From contig NZ_JAUCZF010000005.1 of assembly GCF_030373245.1 (NCBI RefSeq), forward strand, positions 1 to 64,000: a stretch of DNA of 64,000 nucleotides. The letters are read 5' to 3'. Shown piece by piece: positions 1 to 8,788 of this stretch. The position numbers and the translations under genes were made by a program. This DNA is from Hydrogenophaga sp. (GTDB lineage Bacteria > Pseudomonadota > Gammaproteobacteria > Burkholderiales > Burkholderiaceae_C). Every line of letters begins with the position of its first letter. The first letter of the stretch is position 1. Below the pieces are notes generated by a model. The model saw only the letters and a list, made by a program, of their open reading frames with translations. It ran no database searches and had not been told where the DNA came from.

Positions 1-55
1 CGCGCGACCCCCTCAAGGGGGCGGCACTGGCGGCCCGGCAAAGCCGGTTCCGCGG
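1..55 (+). repeat. Dispersed intergenic repeat, copy A
   Basis: This non-coding stretch at the window edge has a C-run/G-run palindrome (CCCCCTCAAGGGGG) followed about 12 bases later by a second dyad, CCGGCAAAGCCGGTTCC. The same pair of elements, in the same order and spacing, recurs at 47951-48004, and in inverted orientation at 121-190. Such GC-rich intergenic palindromes are common in Comamonadaceae genomes. A function as terminator or nuclease-stop hairpin is only inferred. The left end may extend beyond the window. Confidence 0.55.
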
Positions 56-120
56 TGCCCTGGGTTTGACTTCCCCTCACTCCACCCTATGTACGGTGCG
101 CAATGTATTCCACCCAGGAT

Positions 121-190
121 GCGGTGGAACCGGCTTCGCCGGACCACTCGAATCGCCCCCTGGGGGGTGACGGCCCGAGCATCGGGCCGG
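121..190 (-). repeat. Dispersed intergenic repeat, copy B (inverted)
   Basis: Read on the minus strand this shows CACCCCCCAGGGGGC, about 12 bases of spacer, then CCGGCGAAGCCGGTTCC, matching copies A and C. A further small dyad (CCCGAGCATCGGG) sits at its inner edge. It lies just beyond the stop codon of the minus-strand gene that ends at 202, so it could fold at the 3' end of that transcript. Copies A and B form a head-to-head pair. Confidence 0.5.
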
Positions 191-201
191 CGCGGGAGGA
201 G

Positions 202-2049
202 TCAAAACCTTCCGGCCTGGTAGCGGTTCCCGAGTACGTTCTGCAGCGACTGCACCACGGTGAACGCGTCCTTGAGCTGGGTGCGTTCGAAGTTGGAGAT
301 ATCGTCCAGCGGGAGGAAGTTGTCGGGCGCCTGGCCAGCGCTGATCTGGCGGGCCTGGTGCTGAATGCGGGTGAAGGCCAGGAATTCCAGCGCCTCGCGC
401 AGGTCGCGCGCGCTTTGTTCGCTGATCGAGCCGCCCGCGGCGGCGCTCACCAGGCGGTCGTGGGTGTTCACCGCTTCATGGCCACCCGCCAGCGCATGGA
501 CCCGCGCCATGTCCACGATGGGCACCACACCCGTGTGCTTCAGATCGACCGTACCCTTGTGCTCGCCGCTGCGGATGGCCGAGATGCCCTTGAACATGCC
601 CAGCGGGGGCTGGTGCTGCAGGGCGTTGCCAACCATGTAGGCGAGAAAGATCGAGTTGCCCTTGGTGCGCTGGAGCACGTCGCGTCGCAGGTCGTCGAGC
701 AGGGCGCCGTTGCCGTGCACCGCGCGCAGGTCAAAGAACACGCAGGTGAGCATGAGCGACTTCGGATCGGGTGCGCTGGTCCAGCGCGCAAAGTATTCGG
801 CCCAGCGGCGTCTGGGCTGGCGCCAGGTGTCGGTCATCGCCATCATCTCGCCTGGGCAGTAGATGTAGCCGCAAGCATCCAGGCCATCGCAGACGAACTG
901 GGCCAGCGCCTTGAAGTAGGCTCCGTGCAACGCTTCGTCGTAGCTGTCGTCCAGCACCATGCAGTTGTCCTGATCGGACTTGGCCGTCTGCTCGTTGCGC
1001 GCCTGTGAGCCAGCGGCCACCCACACATAGTCGATCGGCGCCGGGCCGAGCTGGCTTTCGGCGAGCTGCAGCAGGCGGCTGGTGAGCGCGTCGGTGATGG
1101 CGGTGATGATGTGGCCGCTGCTGTAGGCCGAGGCCTGTGCGTTGGCCAGGCTTTGTTGCAGTCGCTTGATGCGGGTGCTGGCCGCCTGCAGGCCCTCGAC
1201 GGTGGTCTGCTTGTAGACCTCACCGGCGAGGTAGACCGCCGAGGTGCTGTGCTGTTCGGTGACGTCGGTGGCGGTGATCATGCCGACGATGCGCTGGCCA
1301 TCGAGCACGGGCACATGGTGGATGTTGTGGCGGGCCATCAGAAGCAAGGCGTCGAATGCGGGGTTCTGCACGTCGATGGTCAATGGCGCGAGGGTGGTGA
1401 TATCAGCCACCGGACGGCTCGGGTCCAGGCCCACCGCCAGAACGCGGTTTCGCAGATCGCGGTCGGTCACCAGACCAAACAGGTGCTCCTGCTCGACGAT
1501 CAGCACCGAAGACACCCGCTGCTCGCTCATGACGCGGGCTGCCTCGCTGATGGGGGTGTGCGGCGGCAGCGTGATCGGCGAGCGCTTGACCAACGAGCGC
1601 ACCGGAGCGGTCATGAGGTTGAGCGCTGGCTCGGCGCTGTGGCGGTCGCGCGGCTTGACCAGTACAGCCGCTGATGGGGAGGGCAGCAGGAAGGCCACGG
1701 CTGCTGAGTCTTCGCGCAGCGCCTCGACCAGCGCAGCGTCGATACCGGCGACCTGGCAGTCGGTTTGCGCCCGCGCCGATGCCACCGCCGGTTGGCCGGC
1801 TGTGCCCATGAAGTCACCCGCTTGCAGGGTCACGACAGGCTGACCTTGCTCATCTTGCAGCGCCAGCGTTCCCGAGACCAGCCAGTGCACGGCCGCTGCG
1901 TGTTCGTCGCCGATCTCCAGGGGCTCGCCCGCCGCGACCGACCGCAAGCTGAGCGACTCGGCCAGCCGCTGGCGCGCAGGCGCGCTCAATTGGCCCCAGA
2001 TGCGATGGGTACGGATGGCGTTGGTCAGTGTGGGGGCATGGTCGGGCAT
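202..2049 (-). CDS. cNMP-binding/CBS/DUF294 nucleotidyltransferase-like protein
   Basis: The predicted 615-residue cytosolic protein has four parts in order: a Crp-like cyclic-nucleotide fold (about residues 10-120), two CBS domains (about 145-270), a GlnD-like DUF294 nucleotidyltransferase core, and a DUF294 C-terminal helical domain. The core motif GSQARNEQTAKSDQDN near residue 346 carries the GS...R...D-x-D layout of nucleotidyltransferases. ATG at 2049 is preferred over an upstream TTG at 2079 because homologues start near it; neither has a clear ribosome site. Proteins of this family often lie beside DUF4212/SSS symporter pairs, and such a pair lies close by (3088-5475), so a role in controlling uptake is inferred. 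The nucleotide substrate is unknown. Confidence 0.85.
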   Translation of the reverse strand: MPDHAPTLTNAIRTHRIWGQLSAPARQRLAESLSLRSVAAGEPLEIGDEHAAAVHWLVSGTLALQDEQGQPVVTLQAGDFMGTAGQPAVASARAQTDCQVAGIDAALVEALREDSAAVAFLLPSPSAAVLVKPRDRHSAEPALNLMTAPVRSLVKRSPITLPPHTPISEAARVMSEQRVSSVLIVEQEHLFGLVTDRDLRNRVLAVGLDPSRPVADITTLAPLTIDVQNPAFDALLLMARHNIHHVPVLDGQRIVGMITATDVTEQHSTSAVYLAGEVYKQTTVEGLQAASTRIKRLQQSLANAQASAYSSGHIITAITDALTSRLLQLAESQLGPAPIDYVWVAAGSQARNEQTAKSDQDNCMVLDDSYDEALHGAYFKALAQFVCDGLDACGYIYCPGEMMAMTDTWRQPRRRWAEYFARWTSAPDPKSLMLTCVFFDLRAVHGNGALLDDLRRDVLQRTKGNSIFLAYMVGNALQHQPPLGMFKGISAIRSGEHKGTVDLKHTGVVPIVDMARVHALAGGHEAVNTHDRLVSAAAGGSISEQSARDLREALEFLAFTRIQHQARQISAGQAPDNFLPLDDISNFERTQLKDAFTVVQSLQNVLGNRYQAGRF

Positions 2050-2215
2050 GGTGTCTGTGCGTTGGCGATCGATCGACAAATGCTACACCCGCATGCGCGC
2101 TCACTGCGGGTAAACGCCATGCAGGGTTTGACCTGAGTCAGCACTTCGCACAGGCCCTGTGTAAGAGGGGGGTAAGTTGGCGATTCACAATCGTCGAACT
2201 TGACTCGAAACTGAC

Positions 2216-2512
2216 ATGCTGACCTTCATCCTTGCGCTCAAGGCGGTGCTTGAAATGGCTGCCCTGGCCTTGCTGGGACGAACCGTGCTGGGTTTGCTCG
2301 TCGGTTCTCGGCGTGAGCACAACCTGGCCTACCAGTTGCTTGACGCGGCGGCGCGGCCTGCGGTGTGGCTGGCGCGCCGGCTCACGCCCGGCTTTGTGCT
2401 GGATCGTCACCTGCCGCTGGTGGCGTTTCTGTTGCTTGGCTTTGCCTGGCTGGCGGTCACCGCCTGGAAAGTCTCGCATTGCCGGGCCATCGGGGTCGCC
2501 ACTTGCCTTTGA
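2216..2512 (+). CDS. Small predicted membrane protein
   Basis: This 98-residue protein has two hydrophobic segments (about residues 2-28 and 65-85) separated by a short Arg/His-containing stretch. No catalytic motif is visible and no family is recognised with confidence. It opens a plus-strand run with the TPR gene, the DUF4212 gene and the sodium symporter, and its stop codon overlaps the likely TTG start of the TPR gene. That suggests translational coupling and perhaps a shared role at the membrane. It diverges from the DUF294 gene across 166 bp. Confidence 0.6.
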   Translation: MLTFILALKAVLEMAALALLGRTVLGLLVGSRREHNLAYQLLDAAARPAVWLARRLTPGFVLDRHLPLVAFLLLGFAWLAVTAWKVSHCRAIGVATCL

Positions 2513-3084
2513 ATCACGCGATCCGTCGCTGCGCTGCGAGCCTGGGTCTGCGTTGTCTGCTGGCGATGGGAGCGCGTGCCCGAGCGCTCCACTGGACTCA
2601 CCAGCTGTTGACGGCCGATGCCGCCAACACCCATGCGCTCGCCACCCGGGCCCACCTGCTGGTGGAGCAGGGCCAGCCCGAGGCAGCACTCGCCGATCTT
2701 GCTCGGCTGGTGCAGCTGGTGCCGCAGCAGGCCACGGCTTGGTTCAACCTGGGCTTTCTGCAGGAGTCGCTTGGGCGGCTGGATGAGGCCACCCGATCTC
2801 TGGCCCGCGCCACTGAACTCGACCCGGCGATGGACCGCGCCTGGTACGGTCTGGGCTTGTGCCACATACGCCTCGCTCAATGGGACGAGGCGGTGAGCGC
2901 GCTGCAGCGAGGCACAGAGTTGCAGCCTCTGAGCCCACACGCCTGGTACCAGCTGGCGCGCGTGCATCTGGAGCGAGGTCGGACCGCTGAGGCGCAGCGC
3001 GTTCTGACGCATCTGCGTGGCTTCGAGCCAAAGGTGGCGGACCAGCTCGAACGCGAAACCGGCCTGCTCGCTGCGGGTACCTGA
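2509..3084 (+). CDS. Tetratricopeptide repeat protein
   Basis: This 191-residue protein contains at least three consecutive TPR units between about residues 40 and 165, shown by repeated W/Y-x-x-L-G and A-x-x-x-DP spacing such as AWFNLGFLQESLGRLDEA. TPR arrays form helical solenoids that bind partner proteins; no enzyme motif is present. TTG at 2509 overlaps the preceding stop (2510-2512), which favours coupled translation. ATG at 2566 is the alternative start and would drop 19 residues. The DUF4212 gene follows after 3 bp. The partner is unknown; context suggests the symporter. Confidence 0.7.
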   Translation: MNHAIRRCAASLGLRCLLAMGARARALHWTHQLLTADAANTHALATRAHLLVEQGQPEAALADLARLVQLVPQQATAWFNLGFLQESLGRLDEATRSLARATELDPAMDRAWYGLGLCHIRLAQWDEAVSALQRGTELQPLSPHAWYQLARVHLERGRTAEAQRVLTHLRGFEPKVADQLERETGLLAAGT

Positions 3085-3087
3085 GCC

Positions 3088-3348
3088 ATGGCAGATAACG
3101 ACGCTCGCCGCCGCCACTGGCATGCCAACTTGCGGATCACAGCGCTGCTGCTGTTGATCTGGTTTCTGGTGACGTTCGGCGTGAGCTATTTTGCGCGTGA
3201 GCTGAGCTTCAGTTTTTTTGGTTGGCCGTTCAGTTTCTGGATGGGCGCTCAGGGCACGCTGCTGGTTTACCTGCTGGTGATCGGTTTTTACGCCTGGTAC
3301 ATCGATCGGCTCGACCGGCGCCACGGGGTGCAGGAAGAGGAGCCCTGA
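3088..3348 (+). CDS. DUF4212 protein, small subunit of sodium:solute symporter
   Basis: This 86-residue membrane protein has a charged N-terminus with a WHANLRI motif, two transmembrane helices (about residues 15-37 and 48-72) and a charged C-terminus. This is the DUF4212 layout, a small partner usually encoded directly before a large VC_2705-type sodium:solute symporter. That arrangement is seen here: the symporter starts 3 bp downstream. It probably sits in the inner membrane and supports assembly or activity of the symporter. That role is inferred from conserved pairing rather than from a known mechanism. Confidence 0.85.
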   Translation: MADNDARRRHWHANLRITALLLLIWFLVTFGVSYFARELSFSFFGWPFSFWMGAQGTLLVYLLVIGFYAWYIDRLDRRHGVQEEEP

Positions 3349-3351
3349 GGC

Positions 3352-5475
3352 ATGGCGGCGACCCCGGGGCCCTCCAGCGAGAACGCGGCGTACAACCGCG
3401 CCTTCAAACGCCAGCTCAACAAGGTCTACCGCTGGTACACGCTGGGCTTTGTGGTGTTTGTGGTGCTGCTTGCGGGTCTTGAGCAGTTGGGCCTGTCGCG
3501 GGAGTGGATCGGTTTCATTTTTTTGCTGTCCACGATCGGCCTGTACGCAGGCATCGGCGTCATGTGCCGCACCACCGACGCGACCGAGTACTACGTGGCG
3601 GGGCGGCGCGTGCCGGCAATCTACAACGGGATGGCCACGGGAGCCGACTGGATGTCGGCAGCCTCTTTCATCGGTATGGCCGGTACGCTCTACCTCACCG
3701 GCTACAACGGTCTGGCCTTCATCATGGGCTGGACCGGCGGCTACTGCCTGGTGGCGCTGCTGCTAGCGCCCTACCTGCGCAAGTTTGGCCAGTTCACCAT
3801 TCCGGATTTCCTGGGCGAACGCTATGGCGGTCATCTGCCGCGCCTGATCGGCGTGCTGGCTGCCATCCTGTGTTCGTTCACCTACCTGGTGGCGCAGATT
3901 TACGGCGTCGGTCTGATTACCTCGCGCTTGATCGGGGTGGCGTTTGAGTTGGGGGTGTTCCTGGGACTGGGGGGCATCCTGGTGTGTTCATTTCTGGGTG
4001 GGATGCGGGCAGTGACCTGGACGCAGGTGACCCAGTACATCGTGCTCATCCTGGCTTACCTGTTGCCGGTGGTCTGGCTGTCGGTCAAGCAGACAGGGGT
4101 CCCGGTGCCTCAGGCCATCTATGGTTTTCAGCTGGAGAAGGTCACGGCGAAGGAAAACCTGCTCACGCACGACCCCAAAGAGCTCGAGGTACGCGCGCTC
4201 TACCGCGAGCGTTCGCAGGAGCTGGCTGCCAAGCTGCAGAACCCGGCGCTTGCGCTGGCCGCCGACAAGGCCGCAGCCGAGGAGCGACTGGCGCGGCTTC
4301 GGCAAGCCCAGGCGCCGTCGCGCGACATCTCGGCGGCAGAGAAGGCCGTATCTGCCCTGCCACGCGATGCGGCGGCGGCGCGCGCCAGCTGGACCGCGGC
4401 CAAAGCCGAGGCCGATACCAAGTCCAGACCCCTCAACGGCATGCCACCCCATGCGGCGCAGTTTGCAGGTAATCCTGAGGGGGATGCCGCCGAGCGCAAG
4501 GTCTTTGAGGAGTCGAGGCGCAACTTCCTCGCGCTGGTGTTCTGTCTGATGATTGGCACCGCGGCGCTGCCGCACATCCTCATGCGCTACTACACCGTAC
4601 CCAGCGTGAAGCAGGCGCGGGAATCGGTCACCTGGTCGCTGCTGTTCATCTTCCTGCTCTACTTCACCGCGCCAGCGCTGGCGGTGCTGGTGAAGTTCGA
4701 GGTGTTTCATGTGCTTGTGGGCACGCCGTTTGATCAGCTGCCCGCCTGGGTCAGCGCCTGGAACAAGGTGGATCCCTCTCTGCTGTCGCTGACCGACATC
4801 AACCGCGACGGCCTGCTGCAGCTCAATGAAATGAGCATCGACGGCGACATCATCGTGCTGGCCACGGCCGAGATCGGCGGCTTGCCTTATGTGATCGCCG
4901 GTCTGGTGGCGGCCGGAGGTCTGGCCGCGGCGCTGTCCACCGCAGATGGCCTGCTGCTCACCATCGCCAATGCCTTGTCGCACGATATGTACTACAAGAT
5001 GTTCGATCCCAACGCGTCCACTGCGCGCCGGGTGACCATCTCCAAGGTGTTGCTGCTGATGGTGGCGCTGGCTGCGGCCTATGTGGCCGCTCAGAGGCCG
5101 GCGGACATTCTGTTTTTGGTTTCGGCGGCTTTTTCTTTCGCCGCCGCTTCGTTTTTCCCGGCGCTGGTTCTGGGCATCTTCTGGAAACGCACCAACGGGT
5201 TCGCCGCGTCCATGGGCATGCTGGCGGGGCTGGGCGTGACGCTGTACTACATGGCCACCACCCAGACCTGGCTGCGCCAGGTCTTTGGCGTGACCTCCCC
5301 GGTGGAGCTCTGGTGGGGCATTCAGCCGATTTCGGCGGGTTTGTTCGGCGTACCGGTGGGCTTTGCCGTCATCATCGCGCTCAGCCTCGTGATGCCGGCG
5401 CCCAGCAGGGAGGTGCAGGCGATGGTGGAGTACGTGCGTTACCCGAGGCTGCCCGACGATTCGCCTCGGCCCTAG
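3352..5475 (+). CDS. Sodium:solute symporter, large VC_2705-type subunit
   Basis: This 707-residue inner-membrane transporter of the SSS family has about 13 predicted transmembrane segments, and an early motif DWMSAASFIGMAGTLYLTG typical of acetate/pyruvate-type members. It is longer than ordinary ActP-like symporters (about 550 residues). A hydrophilic, Ala/Glu/Lys-rich, probably coiled-coil insert lies at about residues 265-395. A second insert near residues 470-500 contains DINRDGLLQLNE (482-493), which fits the EF-hand calcium-loop pattern. It pairs with the DUF4212 gene immediately upstream. The likely substrate is a short-chain carboxylate by family analogy. That cannot be proved from sequence. 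Confidence 0.85.
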   Translation: MAATPGPSSENAAYNRAFKRQLNKVYRWYTLGFVVFVVLLAGLEQLGLSREWIGFIFLLSTIGLYAGIGVMCRTTDATEYYVAGRRVPAIYNGMATGADWMSAASFIGMAGTLYLTGYNGLAFIMGWTGGYCLVALLLAPYLRKFGQFTIPDFLGERYGGHLPRLIGVLAAILCSFTYLVAQIYGVGLITSRLIGVAFELGVFLGLGGILVCSFLGGMRAVTWTQVTQYIVLILAYLLPVVWLSVKQTGVPVPQAIYGFQLEKVTAKENLLTHDPKELEVRALYRERSQELAAKLQNPALALAADKAAAEERLARLRQAQAPSRDISAAEKAVSALPRDAAAARASWTAAKAEADTKSRPLNGMPPHAAQFAGNPEGDAAERKVFEESRRNFLALVFCLMIGTAALPHILMRYYTVPSVKQARESVTWSLLFIFLLYFTAPALAVLVKFEVFHVLVGTPFDQLPAWVSAWNKVDPSLLSLTDINRDGLLQLNEMSIDGDIIVLATAEIGGLPYVIAGLVAAGGLAAALSTADGLLLTIANALSHDMYYKMFDPNASTARRVTISKVLLLMVALAAAYVAAQRPADILFLVSAAFSFAAASFFPALVLGIFWKRTNGFAASMGMLAGLGVTLYYMATTQTWLRQVFGVTSPVELWWGIQPISAGLFGVPVGFAVIIALSLVMPAPSREVQAMVEYVRYPRLPDDSPRP

Positions 5476-5506
5476 AACGCTTCCGCCGGGGGGGCCCAGG
5501 CAGATC

Positions 5507-5535
5507 TGGCGGGCACGGCCGGGATTTGCTAGAAT
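5507..5535 (+). promoter_or_regulatory. Sigma-70 promoter of the rpsF operon (extended -10)
   Basis: TGCTAGAAT at 5527-5535 is an extended -10 element (TGn plus TAGAAT), about 110 bases before the rpsF start codon. The -35 region, TGGCGG at 17-bp spacing, is weak, as is usual with an extended -10. It lies between the symporter stop (5475) and rpsF. Confidence 0.5.
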
Positions 5536-5646
5536 CATTGGCTTCGCCTTGCCGCACCCCGACCGACGCTGAGGGCGGCTTTCACCCGAATCCCATGCCG
5601 GCACTCGAATGAGTCGATGGCGCGGGGTCATCCACAAGGAGAGTTT

Positions 5647-6081
5647 ATGCGTCATTACGAAATTGTCTTGCTGATCCATCCGGATCAAAGCGAGCAGGTG
5701 CCAGCCATGCTGGAGCGCTACAAGGGCATGATCACCGCCGGCAACGGCAAGATCCACCGCGTGGAAGACTGGGGCCGCCGCCAGCTGGCCTACCAGATCA
5801 ACAAGCTGTCCAAGGCCCACTACCTGTGCGTCAACATCGAAGCCGACCAGGCGGTGATGGCCGAACTCGAGCACGCCTTCAAGTTCAACGACGCCGTGCT
5901 GCGTCACTTGACCGTGCTGCGCAAGAAAGCCGAGACCGGTCCTTCGAGCATGATGAAGTCGGTCGAGCGCGAAGAAGCCCGCAAGCTTCAGCAGCCCAGC
6001 GACCGGGGTGATCGTGGAGACCGCGGTGAGCGCGGCGACCGTGGTGACCGCAGCAACTCGCAGGAGCGCACGGCTGCCTGA
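5647..6081 (+). CDS. rpsF: 30S ribosomal protein S6
   Basis: S6 binds 16S rRNA in the small subunit platform together with S18, whose gene lies two genes downstream. The 144-residue protein begins [19 protein letters not shown], the conserved S6 start, and ATG at 5647 follows an AAGGAGAG ribosome site, so the in-frame ATG at 5617 is rejected. The core (residues 1-100) is standard. The tail after about residue 118 is low-complexity, made of repeated [13 protein letters not shown] blocks ending in SNSQERTAA. It opens the rpsF-priB-rpsR-rplI operon. Confidence 0.97.
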   Translation: MRHYEIVLLIHPDQSEQVPAMLERYKGMITAGNGKIHRVEDWGRRQLAYQINKLSKAHYLCVNIEADQAVMAELEHAFKFNDAVLRHLTVLRKKAETGPSSMMKSVEREEARKLQQPSDRGDRGDRGERGDRGDRSNSQERTAA

Positions 6082-6106
6082 TCGCGCTGCGTGATCTCGT
6101 GAGCCA

Positions 6107-6394
6107 GTGAACCGTTTCGAATTGTCAGCCTCGGTGGTGCAGGTTCAGACTCTGCGCTACACCCCGGCAGGCATCCCCGCCCTGAACATCGTGCTGGAGC
6201 ACGAGTCTCAGGTGGTCGAAATGGACACTCCGAGAGAGGTGAAGTTGCAGCTGAGGGCCGTGGTCTTCGGCAGCCAGGCAGAATCCCTGGCCCGTTCGGG
6301 CCTCGATGCTTCCTACCAGTTCTCAGGTTTCATGACCAACGCACGCAACGGCAAAGGCCTGTTGTTCCATATTCAAGATTTCAGCAAGACATAG
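6107..6394 (+). CDS. priB: Primosomal replication protein N (PriB)
   Basis: This is a single-stranded DNA-binding OB-fold protein that works with PriA in replication restart. It is 95 residues long, a normal PriB length. It starts at GTG (6107) and opens [19 protein letters not shown], matching betaproteobacterial PriB. Its position between rpsF and rpsR is the conserved proteobacterial arrangement, so it is probably co-transcribed with the ribosomal genes. The gaps to its neighbours are 25 and 11 bp. Confidence 0.93.
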   Translation: MNRFELSASVVQVQTLRYTPAGIPALNIVLEHESQVVEMDTPREVKLQLRAVVFGSQAESLARSGLDASYQFSGFMTNARNGKGLLFHIQDFSKT

Positions 6395-6405
6395 GAAGGC
6401 CCATC

Positions 6406-6687
6406 ATGGCTGCACCCAAACGTTTCAACAAAGACAAGCGCCCCAAGCGCAACACGCAATCGCTGCTGTTCAAGCGCAAGCGCTACTGCCGCTTCACCGT
6501 GGCCAACGTCGAAGAGGTCGACTACAAGGACGTTGACGTCCTTCGCGATTTCATCGCCGAGAACGGCAAGATCATTCCCGCCCGCCTGACTGGCACCCGT
6601 GCCTTTTACCAGCGCCAGGTCAACACCGCCATCAAGCGCTCGCGCTTTCTGGCCATGCTGCCCTACAGCGACCAGCACCGCGTCTGA
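6406..6687 (+). CDS. rpsR: 30S ribosomal protein S18
   Basis: S18 is the platform protein that pairs with S6 on 16S rRNA. The 93-residue product has the diagnostic Lys/Arg-rich N-terminus ([14 protein letters not shown]) and the core segment [19 protein letters not shown], followed by the conserved tail containing [20 protein letters not shown]. The start ATG at 6406 is preceded by AGGAAGG. It lies 11 bp after priB and 13 bp before rplI, within the S6 operon. Confidence 0.97.
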   Translation: MAAPKRFNKDKRPKRNTQSLLFKRKRYCRFTVANVEEVDYKDVDVLRDFIAENGKIIPARLTGTRAFYQRQVNTAIKRSRFLAMLPYSDQHRV

Positions 6688-6700
6688 AAGAGAGCCTGAC

Positions 6701-7153
6701 ATGCAAATCATCCTGCTCGACAAAGTAGTGAACCTCGGCGCCCTTGGCGATGTGGTCAAGGTCAAAGACGGCTACGCCCGCAATTTCCTGATCCCGCAAG
6801 GCCGCGCCCGCCGCGCCACCCAGACGGCCATCGCCGAATTCGAAGGCCGTCGTGCGGAACTCGAGAAAGTGGCAGCAGCCAAGCTGGCAGAAGCCCAGGC
6901 ACTGGGCGAAAAGCTCGCTGCCGCAACCGTCAAGCTGACCCAGAAAGCCGGCGTTGACGGTCGCCTGTTCGGCTCTGTGACCAACCACGACGTGTCCGAA
7001 GCGCTGAACAAGCAAGGCTTCACCGTCTCCAAGGCCCAGGTGCGCATGCCCAACGGTCTGCTGAAGAACGTGGGTGACTATTCGGTCAGCGTGCACCTGC
7101 ACACCGACGTGACGGTGGAAGTGCCGGTGTCGGTGCTCGGCGAAACCGCCTGA
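6701..7153 (+). CDS. rplI: 50S ribosomal protein L9
   Basis: L9 bridges the base of the L1 stalk through two globular domains joined by a long helix. The 150-residue product has the N-terminal 23S-binding domain ([13 protein letters not shown], then a [13 protein letters not shown] segment), a helical linker rich in Ala/Glu/Lys, and a C-terminal domain with DGRLFGSVT. Length and order match bacterial L9. It is the last gene of the rpsF operon. An intrinsic terminator follows about 40 bp downstream. Confidence 0.97.
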   Translation: MQIILLDKVVNLGALGDVVKVKDGYARNFLIPQGRARRATQTAIAEFEGRRAELEKVAAAKLAEAQALGEKLAAATVKLTQKAGVDGRLFGSVTNHDVSEALNKQGFTVSKAQVRMPNGLLKNVGDYSVSVHLHTDVTVEVPVSVLGETA

Positions 7154-7192
7154 TCTCCGGAGTTGTGGAGGGGCGCCCAGCGCCCGACCCTG

Positions 7193-7224
7193 AAGCCGCC
7201 GCCCGATGGGTGGGCGGCTTTTTT
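7193..7224 (+). terminator. Rho-independent terminator after rplI
   Basis: AAGCCGCC and GGCGGCTT form an 8-bp stem, with an inner CCC/GGG pairing around a GAT loop. A run of six T residues follows at once (7219-7224). This is a strong intrinsic terminator and separates the S6 operon from dnaB. Confidence 0.85.
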
Positions 7225-7360
7225 CATGGTGAGATGAACCCGGGTGGCCCATGCCCGCCACTCGACTGTTCACCGGCCATGCACCACTTTTCCACAGACT
7301 TGTCCCGTGACTTGGACTGCGCCCCGGCGTACCATGTCCCATTGCCCTCTGCGTCCCGAC

Positions 7361-8788
7361 ATGCCTGCCGTTTTTTCCAGTCCCTTCTCTTCCTTCGACG
7401 CCGGTCTTGAGGACCTTGGCCTGTCCGCTGATCCCCAACTGGCCCAGTTGCGGGTACCTCCGCACTCGATCGAAGCCGAATCCAGCGTCCTGGGTGGCTT
7501 GTTGCTCGACAACGGTGCCTGGGACCGGGTGGCCGATCTGGTCACCGATTCCGATTTCTACCGTTACGAACACCGGCTGGTGTATTCAGCGATCGCGACC
7601 CTGGTCAATGGCAGCAAGCCGGCCGATGTGGTCACGGTCTACGAGCACCTGCAAAACCTGGGCAAGGCAGACGACGCCGGCGGCCTGGCCTACCTGAACT
7701 CCCTGGCGCAATACGTGCCAAGCGCTGCCAACATCCGGCGCTACGCCGAGATCGTGCGAGAGCGCGCCATCCTGCGAAAACTGGTCGCTGCCAGCGACGA
7801 GATCGCCACCGCTGCCTTCAACACCCAGGGAAGACCGGTCGACAAGATCCTGGACGAGGCCGAGCAAAAAATCTTCAATATCGGGGAAGAGGGCTCGCGC
7901 ATGAAGGAGGGCTTCCAGGGCATGGACACCCTGGTAGTCGAGCTGCTGGACCGGGTGGAGGAAATGGCCAACAACCCGAACGACATCACCGGTGTGCCGA
8001 CCGGTTTTGTCGACCTGGACCGCATGACCTCTGGCCTGCAGGCCGGCGATCTGGTGGTGCTGGCCGCGCGTCCTTCCATGGGCAAAACGGCGTTTGCAAT
8101 CAACATCGCCGAACACGTCGCGCTCAATGAAGGTCTGCCGGTGGCGGTCTTTTCCATGGAGATGGGCGCCTCCCAGCTGGCGGTGCGTATCGTCGGCTCC
8201 ATCGGTCGCATCAACCAGACCCATTTGCGCAACGGCAAACTCACCGACGACGAGTGGCCGCGACTGACCGAGGCAATCGAGAAGCTGCGCAACGTGTCGC
8301 TGCACATCGACGAGACGCCGGGCCTGACCACCAGTGTGTTGCGCGCCAACGCGCGTCGCCTATCGCGCCAGTGCGGCAAGCTGGGCCTGATCGTGGTGGA
8401 CTATCTCCAGCTCATGAGCGGCAGCGGCTCCGACGGCGACAACCGCGCCTCCGAGCTGGGTGAAATTTCGCGCGGTCTGAAGATGCTGGCCAAGGAGTTG
8501 CAGTGCCCGGTCATTGCACTTTCCCAGCTCAACCGCAGCGTCGAGACCCGCACCGACAAGCGACCGATGATGAGCGACCTGCGCGAGTCCGGCGCCATCG
8601 AGCAGGACGCGGACATCATCATGTTCATTTACCGCGACGAGTACTACACCAAAGACGCGTGCAAAGAGCCCGGCGTCGCCGAGATCATCATCGGCAAGCA
8701 GCGAAATGGCCCCACAGGCACGGTGAAACTGGCCTTCCTGAACATGCTCACGCGCTTCGAGAGTCTGGCAGGCGGCGGCGATTTCTGA
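7361..8788 (+). CDS. dnaB: Replicative DNA helicase DnaB
   Basis: DnaB is the hexameric 5'-3' helicase of the replication fork. The 475-residue protein has the N-terminal primase-interacting domain (about residues 25-125, with IEAESSVLGGLLLDN), a helical linker, and a RecA-like ATPase domain with Walker A RPSMGKTAF near residue 237, Walker B LIVVDYLQLM, and the SRGLKMLAKEL and DLRESGAIEQDADI motifs. ATG at 7361 is chosen because homologues begin a few residues before this region. ATG at 7334 is possible; neither has a good ribosome site. The gene follows the S6 operon terminator, as in many betaproteobacteria. Confidence 0.95.
   Translation: MPAVFSSPFSSFDAGLEDLGLSADPQLAQLRVPPHSIEAESSVLGGLLLDNGAWDRVADLVTDSDFYRYEHRLVYSAIATLVNGSKPADVVTVYEHLQNLGKADDAGGLAYLNSLAQYVPSAANIRRYAEIVRERAILRKLVAASDEIATAAFNTQGRPVDKILDEAEQKIFNIGEEGSRMKEGFQGMDTLVVELLDRVEEMANNPNDITGVPTGFVDLDRMTSGLQAGDLVVLAARPSMGKTAFAINIAEHVALNEGLPVAVFSMEMGASQLAVRIVGSIGRINQTHLRNGKLTDDEWPRLTEAIEKLRNVSLHIDETPGLTTSVLRANARRLSRQCGKLGLIVVDYLQLMSGSGSDGDNRASELGEISRGLKMLAKELQCPVIALSQLNRSVETRTDKRPMMSDLRESGAIEQDADIIMFIYRDEYYTKDACKEPGVAEIIIGKQRNGPTGTVKLAFLNMLTRFESLAGGGDF

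Noticed and set aside
3988..5907. A 639-codon open frame on the minus strand
   Set aside because: It is antisense to the sodium symporter and rpsF leader; it is low-complexity, rich in His/Gln/Arg, with no motif.
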